From NCBI GenBank assembly GCA_009783445.1, contig WRFY01000117.1, forward strand, positions 1 to 51,638: a stretch of DNA of 51,638 nucleotides, in the 5' to 3' direction. The position numbers and the translations under genes are program-made. The notes under the pieces are model-generated. The model saw nothing but the letters and a program-made list of their open reading frames with translations, was not told the DNA's origin and searched no databases. This stretch comes from Candidatus Azobacteroides sp. GTDB taxonomy: Bacteria > Bacteroidota > Bacteroidia > Bacteroidales > Azobacteroidaceae. Shown piece after piece: positions 1 through 7,963 of the stretch. Within the stretch, counting starts at the first letter, position 1; every line of letters begins with the position of its first letter.

Positions 1-33
1 CTAAATTAAGTGATTTTTTTCAAACTGCAAAGC
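1..33. repeat. 33-bp intergenic repeat, copy 1
   Basis: This 33-bp stretch matches positions 38096-38128 at 28 of 33 bases by direct comparison, in the same orientation. Both copies lie just past the 3' side of a minus-strand gene region: this one below the Lcl/DUF1566 gene, the other between the GH74-like and FGE-like genes. No coding sense is seen. It is probably a dispersed intergenic repeat; its function is unknown. Confidence 0.5.
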
Positions 34-62
34 GTTGTATATAATTTATTTACAACGCTTTG
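28..62. terminator. Stem-loop, probable terminator
   Basis: A perfect 12-bp inverted repeat (28-39 with 51-62) surrounds an 11-nt loop. On the plus strand it is followed by a T-rich run (tctctttt), so it reads best as a terminator for a gene lying before the window. It could also end the minus-strand gene that stops at 163, although the minus side lacks an immediate U-run. Confidence 0.5.
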
Positions 63-162
63 TCTCTTTTATAATTTTTTATTTGCGGATTTAAGGTTTA
101 TTCATTTTATTATCATTATTTTAAATTTATAGGTGCGTATTTATTTGAGACGCTTAGTATAG

Positions 163-1095
163 TTAAAAAATTCTTACCGCGCGAACGCCAAACGTCTCGT
201 TCTTATAATGGCTTTCTGCTTTGCCGTTATCAAAACGTTGGCACCAGGCAACCGTTCTTGTATCTTCAGACGAACTCCAATAATTAAAGGCAGATGTTGT
301 GGAAATGTTCTTAAATCCGCCAATTGCATCTTTGTTTTGATAAATCATATCCAATTCGTCTTTACTTGGTAAATACCAATCGTCATAACCGTTGAGCACC
401 AGATCGTCGCAAATTTTAGCGGCATAATTGCCCATTCCTTGCACTTGTACTATTTTTTGCGTATTCAATTTTCCGGTTCCCATATTCCTCCCTATCGCTC
501 CAATGTTCATGTATTCTCCATTATGCCATTGTATTCCAGTACTTTGATCTTCCGGAGCAGCAATCAAGCCATGTCGATTTGCATCGTCAATATAAACGAT
601 TATTCCTCCCCGATAGTACGTTCCGACGCCTAATTGCGCTTCTTTTTTGAAACGGACGGCATCCAAACTGGCAGAATCGCCCCTCAATTCCCATTTGAGC
701 GTATGCGGCCCTTTTTCAAAATAAAAAGCATGCCTGACCCACTTGTCGGTCAATGTACATACTTTTCGTTTGGAACCGTTTACATGAAAATCAACAATTC
801 CACTTCCTTTCAGAAAAAATTCTACAAAGTTAATATTGGAATTGAAGGTCTTATCAGTCATAACGACGGCATGATTTGTGGTTGTTTTTAGCGAATACAG
901 ATCGTCATATCCACTTGTATTATCTATCGTCCATTCTGTAGACAGCCATGCATTCGGAATTATTCCCTCGGAAAAACTAATCAGATTAGAACTTTCTGCG
1001 CTTGATGGATTAACGGCATTTTTGCTACAAACAATAGCAAACATTAAATATAGAGCTACTAACGTTTGCATCAGAAACAAATAAATATTTTTCAT
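163..1095 (-). CDS. Exported Lcl/DUF1566-domain protein
   Basis: The 310-residue protein starts with a hydrophobic segment (about residues 5-22) ending at Cys23, which may be a signal peptide or an imperfect lipobox (AIVC). Residues 40-150 look like a beta-rich binding module, with a PHTLKW stretch typical of carbohydrate-binding-like sandwiches. Residues about 156-310 carry the hallmarks of the Lcl C-terminal/DUF1566 fold: GGIIVYID, the W-x-LPS-x-DEL segment (240-248), NYWSSSE (271-277) and a closing G-V-RAVR. Members are usually surface or periplasmic and of unknown function. It stands alone, with no gene on its strand within 500 bp upstream. The envelope location is well supported; the role is not known. 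Confidence 0.7.
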   Translation of the reverse strand: MKNIYLFLMQTLVALYLMFAIVCSKNAVNPSSAESSNLISFSEGIIPNAWLSTEWTIDNTSGYDDLYSLKTTTNHAVVMTDKTFNSNINFVEFFLKGSGIVDFHVNGSKRKVCTLTDKWVRHAFYFEKGPHTLKWELRGDSASLDAVRFKKEAQLGVGTYYRGGIIVYIDDANRHGLIAAPEDQSTGIQWHNGEYMNIGAIGRNMGTGKLNTQKIVQVQGMGNYAAKICDDLVLNGYDDWYLPSKDELDMIYQNKDAIGGFKNISTTSAFNYWSSSEDTRTVAWCQRFDNGKAESHYKNETFGVRAVRIF

Positions 1096-1195
1096 AAAAA
1101 TAATAATATCTTGCCCTACGTTCCCAACAGGCGATGATTAATAAAAAAAAACGTGGAACTTTACTTTTATCCGCTCTGAGGTCTACCACAACCGC

Positions 1196-1261
1196 CTGCC
1201 AAATAAAGCGAGTAAAACCCACGTATTGCTACGTGAGCGTTTCAACTTTACTCTTAGGCAG
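1196..1261. repeat. Long interrupted stem-loop element
   Basis: Three nested inverted repeats pair in order: CTGCC (1196-1200) with GGCAG (1257-1261), GAGTAAA (1210-1216) with TTTACTC (1247-1253), and CACGTA (1220-1225) with TACGTG (1230-1235) around a TTGC tetraloop. Three arms in register make chance unlikely. It could be a structured RNA, a terminator-like element or a palindromic dispersed repeat. No T-run follows closely on either side, so a simple intrinsic terminator is less likely. Confidence 0.55.
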
Positions 1262-1500
1262 CGCTCTAAAATTGCGGTAGTTTCAGATGCGAGAATAAAA
1301 ATTAACGCCTTTTCCCCAAAATATGTTCTCTAAAATATGCAAATAATGCATATTTCATTTTTAAATTCATAAGTACAGTCTTTTTGTTTATAGCATTTGC
1401 AAATTTACGCTTTTTTGTCCAAATTATCCACTTTATAACAAATAAATTTGTTGGTCTGTTTCATTTTTCTGCAAATATTTGAGGTTGTTTTGTTTTAGGC

Positions 1501-1532
1501 CTTGCAGGTATAAAATAATTGTCTTACATTTG
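1501..1532 (+). promoter_or_regulatory. Bacteroidetes-type promoter for MFS transporter
   Basis: CTTG (1501-1504), a 20-bp spacer, then TACATTTG (1525-1532) fits the TTTG-N20-TAnnTTTG consensus with one mismatch in the -33 box. Transcription would start near 1538, giving a leader of about 140 nt before the start codon at 1680. Confidence 0.5.
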
Positions 1533-1679
1533 CTCGGCAACATTTGTTTGAATTTTGTTTTTTGCACCGCAATGTTTTTCATTCTGAATGAGATATTCAA
1601 TAAATGGCTGTTTTTTTTATTTTTTTCCAACAAGTGGAAGACTTGTAAAAGTTAAATTATTGGCTTAAATCAAATACTT

Positions 1680-3188
1680 ATGGCTATTTTAAACAATCAA
1701 AAAATGACAAATTACAGATGGGTAATTTGTGCATTACTATTCTTCGCGACAACAATCAACTATTTAGACCGGCAAGTCTTATCGTTGCTCGTACCGGGCG
1801 ATCATGGAATTCAGGCCGAATTTCATTGGAGCGACGATACGTATGGAACAATTGCGGGGTATTTTTCGCTATTTTATGCGGTATGCATGCTTTTTGCAGG
1901 CCGCTTTGTCGATTGGATGAAAACAAGAAAAGGCTTTCTATGGGCTATCGGAATATGGTCGGTAGGAGCTTGTTTGCATGCCTATTGCGGCATAGCGACT
2001 GCCGGGGTTATGACGGGGAATTGGTTTGTCAGCTTTGCCCGATCGAAAGAAATCCTTCAAGGGATATCCGCTACTACCTTGGTAGCAAGTACCTCGATGG
2101 GATTATTTATGTTTGCCCGCGCCATATTAGCGCTTGGCGAGTCGGGAAATTTTCCCGCCGCCATCAAGGCGACCGCCGAATATTTTCCCCGAAAGGATAG
2201 GGCATACGCCACCAGTATTTTTAATTCCGGCGCAACGGTTGGCGCCATGGTTGCGCCGGTATGTATTATTCCGTTGGGCATAAGCGTCGGTTGGGAATGG
2301 GCTTTTCTTTTGATCGGAACTTTGGGATTCATCTGGATGGGATTTTGGGTATTTTTCTATAAAAAACCGGAAGAAAATCCGCGCGTCAATCAGACGGAAC
2401 TGGAATATATTCTTTCCGACAAAGAACCGGAACAAGTAGTAGTCAAAGAAAAAGCGCCGTTTCTTCAGTGCTTCAAATATAAACAAACATGGTCGTTTGC
2501 TTTTGGAAAATTTATGACCGACGGCGTGTGGTGGTTTCTCTTGTTTTGGTTGCCAAAATATTTGGAAGTATGCGGACTGACAGACCCCAAAACGCATATA
2601 TTGCCTCTTACGGTTCTTTATGCCATTGTGATGCTTTCGCTGTACGGCGGAAAATTGCCGACCATTATTATCAACAAAACGGGTAAAGATCCGTATGCCG
2701 CCCGCATGCAAGCCATGTTGATATTTGCTTTCTTCCCCTTGTTCGCCTTGTTGGCGCAACCCTTGGGCCAATATTCGTATTGGATTCCGGTGGTTGTTTT
2801 AGGGATTGCAGGAGCAGCCCACCAGTCGTGGTCGGCCAATATATTTTCGACCATAGGCGATATGTTCCCTAAAAAAGCCATCGCCACCATTACCGGAATC
2901 GGCGGTATGGCCGGCGGTATCGGTTCGTTCATTATCCAGAAAGGAGCAGGAAAATTGTTTACCTATTCTTCTGGAACAACGATGCTGGATGGAAAAGAAG
3001 TAGAAATGACGAAAAATTTATTGAGCGCAGGAGCCGAATTTGTTCGTCAACCCCTGAGCTTCCTGGGATTTGAAAGCAAATCGGCCGGATACTTTATCGT
3101 TTTCTGCGTCTGTGCGGTAGCTTATCTGATCGGTTGGGTCGTTATGAAAGCGCTCGTTCCCAAGCGCCAGGAAATTACCGATTTGTAA
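1680..3188 (+). CDS. MFS transporter, ExuT-like (hexuronate/sugar acid)
   Basis: This is a 502-residue, 12-helix major facilitator of the anion:cation symporter group. After the first helix it has NYLDRQV, the family's YLDR signature, and a GRFVDWMKTRKG loop 2-3 motif. The length is a little above that of proteobacterial ExuT (about 430-470) because of extended loops. Such proteins carry hexuronates or other sugar acids by proton or sodium symport across the inner membrane. No uronate-metabolism gene lies beside it, so the substrate is inferred from family only. Start 1680 is used; an alternative ATG lies at 1707. It is transcribed alone and converges on the RND operon. Confidence 0.72.
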   Translation: MAILNNQKMTNYRWVICALLFFATTINYLDRQVLSLLVPGDHGIQAEFHWSDDTYGTIAGYFSLFYAVCMLFAGRFVDWMKTRKGFLWAIGIWSVGACLHAYCGIATAGVMTGNWFVSFARSKEILQGISATTLVASTSMGLFMFARAILALGESGNFPAAIKATAEYFPRKDRAYATSIFNSGATVGAMVAPVCIIPLGISVGWEWAFLLIGTLGFIWMGFWVFFYKKPEENPRVNQTELEYILSDKEPEQVVVKEKAPFLQCFKYKQTWSFAFGKFMTDGVWWFLLFWLPKYLEVCGLTDPKTHILPLTVLYAIVMLSLYGGKLPTIIINKTGKDPYAARMQAMLIFAFFPLFALLAQPLGQYSYWIPVVVLGIAGAAHQSWSANIFSTIGDMFPKKAIATITGIGGMAGGIGSFIIQKGAGKLFTYSSGTTMLDGKEVEMTKNLLSAGAEFVRQPLSFLGFESKSAGYFIVFCVCAVAYLIGWVVMKALVPKRQEITDL

Positions 3189-3209
3189 AAAGCGCATCAT
3201 TCCGCAGCA

Positions 3210-3297
3210 GGAACGCAGAGGAAGCGGATAATGCAGATGAAGGCAGATTTTTATTTTTATCTATGTTGATCAGGAATATCGGCATTATTTGCGTTCC
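3210..3297. repeat. Imperfect palindromic intergenic repeat
   Basis: The 88-bp block begins with GGAACGCA and ends with its complement TGCGTTCC. Many partly complementary words lie in between (GATAATGC against GGCATTAT, AGAT against ATCT). The wording resembles the dispersed 'aacgcagatgaagcgg' type palindromes found between genes in many bacteria. A similar half-element lies near 38195-38225. Dispersed status cannot be proven from this window. Confidence 0.45.
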
Positions 3298-3310
3298 TTT
3301 GGCGCGTTAC

Positions 3311-3362
3311 ATTCAAGCAAGAGTTGGCTCACTTTTTATGCAAGCCAACTCTCCGCTTGAAT
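3311..3362. terminator. Two-part stem-loop between convergent genes
   Basis: ATTCAAGC (3311-3318) pairs with GCTTGAAT (3355-3362), and GAGTTGGCT pairs with AGCCAACTC inside it, around a 13-nt loop. It lies between the 3' ends of the plus-strand MFS gene and the minus-strand PII-like gene, where a bidirectional terminator would be expected. No strong U-run follows, so rho-independent action is uncertain. Confidence 0.5.
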
Positions 3363-3387
3363 CTCCACTCATTAACTTATAAAAAAA

Positions 3388-3681
3388 TCACACTATTTTT
3401 TCTATATCCCACACAAAGGCGTGGATTCCTTGCATTTCTGTTTTTAGATCCATCTTATGAATCCGATCCAACAGCGCATCCACTTTTTCTTCGGGAACGA
3501 TCGTCAGAATGGAAGAATTCATGGTAGGCCAAGCATGGTTGCCGTAATGAGGTTCTCCCGTCTCGCTTCCCCGACCTTGTACTTGATCCCACATTGTGAA
3601 ACCGCGAATGCTCATTTTGTCTAAAATGTCAATCAAACGATCTTTATAGGCTTGATTGTATGGTATAAAAACTGCTTTCAT
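3388..3681 (-). CDS. PII-like small regulatory protein
   Basis: This 97-residue protein (MKAVFIPYNQ... ending IEKIV) has the length and beta-alpha-beta layout of the GlnB/PII-like superfamily: an N-terminal strand, a helix with DRLIDIL, a flexible central loop (GRGSETGEPHYG), then a strand, a helix (EEKVDALLDRIHKM) and a final strand. An upstream in-frame start would add 52 residues running back through the pump gene; the start at 3681 was chosen because its ATG overlaps the pump's TGA (ATGA), a sign of translational coupling. PII-like proteins encoded with metal RND pumps (PII-NG, CutA-like) bind small ligands and trimerise. Here the partner pump is of drug type. The ligand is unknown. Confidence 0.68.
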   Translation of the reverse strand: MKAVFIPYNQAYKDRLIDILDKMSIRGFTMWDQVQGRGSETGEPHYGNHAWPTMNSSILTIVPEEKVDALLDRIHKMDLKTEMQGIHAFVWDIEKIV

Positions 3682-6600
3682 GCTTTTGACTGATTTAAAT
3701 ATTGTTTTTTGTATTTCTTCCGGCTGCGTTTCACGCCGTTGGATCCGAAAATGGAATACAAAGCAGGGACATAGAGCAGCGTTAGTATTGTGGATAAAGT
3801 TAAACCGCCCACAATGGAAATCCCCATGGGCTGCCACATTTCCGAACCGGTTCCTCGCGGTATGGCTAAAGGAATCATCCCTAAAACCGTGGTTGAGGTG
3901 GTCATCAAAATCGGACGCAAACGGGAACGACCGGCAGAAACAATTGCTTTGTCAATCGACATGCCGCGTTCGCGGTTCAGATTGGCGTAGTCAATAAATA
4001 CAATACCGTTTTTCACCACAATGCCGATCAACATCACAATACCGATCATGGCCATCAAGCTCAGCGGCTTTCCTGTGATCAGCAAGGCCAACATAACTCC
4101 GGCGATTCCGAAGGTCAACGACAGTACAATAATAAACGGATAGGTCAATGATTCGAATTGCGAAGCCATAACAATATATACCAGCAAGACGCAAAGGATC
4201 ATAATCAGAAACAGACCTTGATTGGCTTCCTGTTGATCTTCCAATGAACCTCCGATACGGATACCTATACTGGATGGAATTTTTCCTTCTTGCCGCATTT
4301 CGTCTATTTGCTTATCTACTTCATTCACCACTTCACTTAAGGCGGCTTTGTAAAGCGAACTTTGTACTTTCACGACTCTCTCGCGATTTTGCCGGTCGAT
4401 TTGCGGAAGCGAAGAACTTTCAACTACTTTTCCCAATTCGCGAATCTTGATCGGAACCGGTTGTTGCAGCTCGTTGGTCCCATAAACCGTGATATTTTCA
4501 ATATCTTCAACCGATTGACGGAACTGTTCGTCGTAGCGGACTACAATATCGTACTCATCGCCGTCTTCACGGTATTTGGAAGTGAACGAACCATTGATGC
4601 GATCGCGCACAAAGTTTGCTACCGTCGCCGAGTTCAAGCCTCTTTCCGCTAATTTTTCACGGTCGAAATCAATTTGATATTCGATGCGGTAATCTTGACG
4701 ACTGATTTGCGGATCTTTCAACCCCTTGATCTTTTCCATACGGGCTTTCATTTCGGCGGCAATCGTGTCGGTAACCGCCAAATCGTAGCCGTAAATTTCC
4801 ACGTCTAAGGTACTCGCGCCCATTCCCATCATTCCTCCGCTTCCTCCGGGGGTTACCGAATATTTGTAAAGTTCGGGCATATTATCCAACTCTTTACGCA
4901 GCCCTTCTGAAATATCGTAAATCGAACGTTTCCTTTGATCCATGTCTACGCAACGAAGGCGGTACGAAATCAGGTTAGTGGCATTGTCTTGCATGGCGGC
5001 CCAAGTATTATTTTCGTCGGCTTGTCCTACCGCAAACGAACGGATACGCACTTCCTCGCCGTAATTTACGCGGATAATGCTGTCTATTTTCATGGCCGCT
5101 GCCCGCGCCACTTCCATTCGCGTACCGGTTGGAAGATACGCTTCCATGGTAATCATGCTGTTGTCGGATGCAGGCATAAAGTCCATTTTTACAATGTTGC
5201 AAGTTGGCACCATGATTAGGACAAAAAGCATAAAACAGATGCCCAACGTTCTCCAGCGATGCCTTACGCAAAAATCCACCATGCGCGCATATTGGAAATC
5301 CAGTTTATCCAAGCCTTTACGAATCGGAGCGTAGATTCGGTCGAAAAATTTGCCTTGCGTATTGGTCAAACGCAACATCTGGGAACAGAGCATCGGCGTT
5401 AGCGACAAAGCGACAATAACCGATACGCTGATCATGATAGTGACCATCCATCCCAATTCCCTGAACATCACGCCGACTAAACCGGTGGTCATTGTGAGCG
5501 GAAGAAATACGGCGATAATCGTCAATGTAGATGCGATCACGGCGACCCCTACTTCGTTGGTTGCATAGACGGCTGCTTCTTTCGGCGTACTGCCCCGCTC
5601 AATATGTTTCGTTACGTTTTCCAGCACCACAATCGCGTCGTCCACTACCATCCCGATGGCAATGGAAATGGAGGAAAGCGAGATGATGTTGAGCGAACTC
5701 CCGGTCGCCATCAAATAAATGAACGAACTGATCAACGAAATCGGAATAGCCAGAATGATGATAAATGTTGCTCTCCACCGTCCAAGGAAAAACAATACCA
5801 CAATCACCACAAAAAGGATTGCAAAGAAAATGGTTTCTCTCAACGAATCGATCGATTGCTGGATAAAATCCGAAGTATCCATGATCAGAGACAATTGAAC
5901 GTCCGGCGGAAGACTTCTTTGTATTTCCGGCAGCATTTCGTTCACTTTTTTGGCAATGGAAACGGTATTGGCTCCCGATTGTTTTTGTACTACGATGGTC
6001 GCGCCTTTTACTTCGTTGGTATAGGTTTCCTGAATACGGCTTTGGATGGTATCGGAAACAGACGCTACATCGTGCAAGTAAACGTTTCTTCCGTTTCTGC
6101 TGCCCACTACGATATTCAACAATTGTCCGCTTTCGCTAAATTCTCCTTCAATACGCAAAGTATAAGTAGCCGTGCCGACGTCGAAACTGCCGGCCGGCAC
6201 ATTCAAGTTTTCCGCTTGGATGATTTGCGCGATTTGTTCGACTGTCAGCTGATAAGCTTCCAATTTTTCCGGAGAAACATTCACTTGTATTTCGCGTTGG
6301 GGCGCCCCAACAATGGAAACGGCGCCTACTCCTTCGATACGATTCAAAGGATTTGCCAACCTTTCGTCCAATATTTTGTACAAGGCATTGACGCTTTCTT
6401 TGGCGGTCGCTGAATAGATCACCACCGGCATCATGTCGGTGGTAAACTTAAATATAATTGGATTGCTTATTTCGTCCGGTAAAGACGATCGGACCATATC
6501 TATTTTATCTCGCACATCGTTGGTGGCGACATCGATATTTGATCCATAATTGAATTCCAAAGTTACCAACGACATATTATCGCGGGATTGGGAGGTGATT

Positions 6601-6836
6601 TTCTTCAGGTTTTCAACTGTATTCAACACATCTTCCATGGGGCGCGTCACATTGGTTTCGATATCCGAAGCGCTGGCACCGGCATAAGCCGTGATCACTG
6701 TCAATTGATTCGTTTCTATCTTGGGAAATAAATCGACAGACAAACGAGTCAAAGAGTATAGACCGACAATAGCAACCCCTATGAATATTAGCGTGGTAGT
6801 GATTGGTTTTTTTACCGCTGATTCGTATAAACTCAT
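3678..6836 (-). CDS. RND efflux transporter, HAE1 (AcrB-like) family
   Basis: The 1052-residue protein is a full-length inner-membrane RND pump. It has a first helix near residues 10-30, a large periplasmic loop, a helix cluster from about 335, a second periplasmic loop and a C-terminal helix cluster. The proton-relay pair is visible in helix 4 as VVDDAIVV (Asp399, Asp400), and the helix-10 Lys as VVKNGIVF. It would export drugs, bile acids or other amphiphiles by proton antiport with the adaptor and channel encoded just upstream. It starts 18 bp after the adaptor gene stops and ends in a 4-bp overlap with the PII-like gene. Substrate is not evident. Confidence 0.93.
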   Translation of the reverse strand: MSLYESAVKKPITTTLIFIGVAIVGLYSLTRLSVDLFPKIETNQLTVITAYAGASASDIETNVTRPMEDVLNTVENLKKITSQSRDNMSLVTLEFNYGSNIDVATNDVRDKIDMVRSSLPDEISNPIIFKFTTDMMPVVIYSATAKESVNALYKILDERLANPLNRIEGVGAVSIVGAPQREIQVNVSPEKLEAYQLTVEQIAQIIQAENLNVPAGSFDVGTATYTLRIEGEFSESGQLLNIVVGSRNGRNVYLHDVASVSDTIQSRIQETYTNEVKGATIVVQKQSGANTVSIAKKVNEMLPEIQRSLPPDVQLSLIMDTSDFIQQSIDSLRETIFFAILFVVIVVLFFLGRWRATFIIILAIPISLISSFIYLMATGSSLNIISLSSISIAIGMVVDDAIVVLENVTKHIERGSTPKEAAVYATNEVGVAVIASTLTIIAVFLPLTMTTGLVGVMFRELGWMVTIMISVSVIVALSLTPMLCSQMLRLTNTQGKFFDRIYAPIRKGLDKLDFQYARMVDFCVRHRWRTLGICFMLFVLIMVPTCNIVKMDFMPASDNSMITMEAYLPTGTRMEVARAAAMKIDSIIRVNYGEEVRIRSFAVGQADENNTWAAMQDNATNLISYRLRCVDMDQRKRSIYDISEGLRKELDNMPELYKYSVTPGGSGGMMGMGASTLDVEIYGYDLAVTDTIAAEMKARMEKIKGLKDPQISRQDYRIEYQIDFDREKLAERGLNSATVANFVRDRINGSFTSKYREDGDEYDIVVRYDEQFRQSVEDIENITVYGTNELQQPVPIKIRELGKVVESSSLPQIDRQNRERVVKVQSSLYKAALSEVVNEVDKQIDEMRQEGKIPSSIGIRIGGSLEDQQEANQGLFLIMILCVLLVYIVMASQFESLTYPFIIVLSLTFGIAGVMLALLITGKPLSLMAMIGIVMLIGIVVKNGIVFIDYANLNRERGMSIDKAIVSAGRSRLRPILMTTSTTVLGMIPLAIPRGTGSEMWQPMGISIVGGLTLSTILTLLYVPALYSIFGSNGVKRSRKKYKKQYLNQSKA

Positions 6837-6854
6837 ATTTTTATGAATTATGAA

Positions 6855-7895
6855 TTAATTTTTACTGTTCATCACTTCTACTGGAGTTCCGTCATTCAAT
6901 CGGGTTTGTCCGGCGGTAACAATTTCCTGACCCGCCGTAAGACCGCTAATAATCTCGTATTGGTCTCCCAAACGTTGACCCAACTCTACTCTATAATATT
7001 TGGAAACTCCTTTTTCCACCACATAGACATAGCGATCGTTCGAACCCACTTGCTTCTGTACGGCTGCATCCGGGATTACAATATGGTCGTTCACTCCGAA
7101 GTTCAAAGTTACTCGGCCGTACATTCCGGGACGGACGCGATTGCTTGAATTGTTGATGGCGATTTCTACGCCAAAAGTATGACTGGTCGCGTCGATTGTC
7201 GGATAAATCAATTTGACCTTTCCCATAAATTTTTCTTCTCCATAAACGTCTAATTGGATTTCGGCAGGCATTCCCGCTTTTACATTGGTAAAATAGGATT
7301 CCGAGACATTGATAATCGCTTTCAAAGAACTCAACTGTTGAACCGTCAGAATCGGCAGTTGACCAAAAACGTTTCCATTATCGTAATTCCGGGCTGTAAC
7401 AACGCCATTGATCGGACTCCGCAATTGCGTATTATCTTGCACGTTTTTCATATTGGCTTTTAATACGTCGATCTGTGTTTTTACCTGATCTACAGTCTGC
7501 TGTGCAATACCGCCTACTTTCAATAATTCGTTGTAACGTTCATAGTCCCGTTCTAGATTGGCTAATTGCGCCGATTGCTGTTGCAGATTGGACGATTCCA
7601 TTTGTACCAGCAGTTGATCTTTATATACTTTGTCGCCGACATCTACGTAAATTTTTTCAATGCGTCCCGGCAGGGCCGGCGTAATTTGATTAACAATATC
7701 GGCTTGCACATTGGTGGTGTAAGTAACAATATTATCTACCGCTTGAAGTGTTGCAATCGTTGTGTTGACTTTTACTTTCGATTCGGCGGCTTCTTCTTGA
7801 GCTTTTGCCTCTTGTTTTTCTTTTTGTCCGCAAGAGATTAAAATTCCTAAACCTACAAGAGGTAGTAATTTGAACCAATTCTTCATTTTCAACAT
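6855..7895 (-). CDS. RND membrane fusion protein (adaptor lipoprotein)
   Basis: The 346-residue periplasmic adaptor has a lipobox (LISC, Cys at about residue 22), so it is probably lipid-anchored, as AcrA is. A charged linker (KEKQEAKAQEEAAESK) follows, then a lipoyl half (IEKIYVDVGDKVYKDQLLVQ), a short alpha-hairpin with the QQSAQLANLERDY segment, the second lipoyl half (LRSPINGVVTARN), a beta-barrel domain and a membrane-proximal domain. It bridges the RND pump and the TolC-like channel. A second possible start (Met4) would give a more typical short signal peptide (MKNWF). It lies between the channel and pump genes in one operon. Confidence 0.92.
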   Translation of the reverse strand: MLKMKNWFKLLPLVGLGILISCGQKEKQEAKAQEEAAESKVKVNTTIATLQAVDNIVTYTTNVQADIVNQITPALPGRIEKIYVDVGDKVYKDQLLVQMESSNLQQQSAQLANLERDYERYNELLKVGGIAQQTVDQVKTQIDVLKANMKNVQDNTQLRSPINGVVTARNYDNGNVFGQLPILTVQQLSSLKAIINVSESYFTNVKAGMPAEIQLDVYGEEKFMGKVKLIYPTIDATSHTFGVEIAINNSSNRVRPGMYGRVTLNFGVNDHIVIPDAAVQKQVGSNDRYVYVVEKGVSKYYRVELGQRLGDQYEIISGLTAGQEIVTAGQTRLNDGTPVEVMNSKN

Positions 7896-7963
7896 GATGT
7901 ATTTTAATATTTACTGTTTTACTTTTCAAAATACGCAAAAGAAAGAGCGTAGGGGATTCTTTT

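Larger units (their letters stand above)
1096..1679. other. 584-bp intergenic region with a structured element
   Basis: No convincing gene is present; the short open frames here lack family features. The region holds the stem-loop element at 1196-1261, two related 8-base words (GTAAAGTT on the minus strand, near 1160 and 1247) and an AT-rich leader with a promoter-like site at 1501-1532 ahead of the MFS transporter gene. Confidence 0.6.

Noticed and set aside
1025..1222. 65-codon minus-strand open frame
   Set aside because: It overlaps the start of the Lcl/DUF1566 gene and runs through the flank of the structured element; nothing supports translation.
1433..1633. 66-codon minus-strand open frame before the MFS gene
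   Set aside because: It is Lys/Leu/Asn-rich, as expected from AT-rich non-coding DNA, overlaps the promoter region of the transporter gene and has no family features.
3682..3837. Longer N-terminus for the PII-like protein
   Set aside because: The extra residues lie wholly inside the RND gene in another frame and do not resemble the family; the start at 3681 gives a normal PII length and the ATGA overlap.
5604..6413. 269-codon plus-strand open frame opposite the RND gene
   Set aside because: It is antisense to a clear RND pump gene and is rich in His, Arg, Asn and Gln, which is typical of shadow frames.
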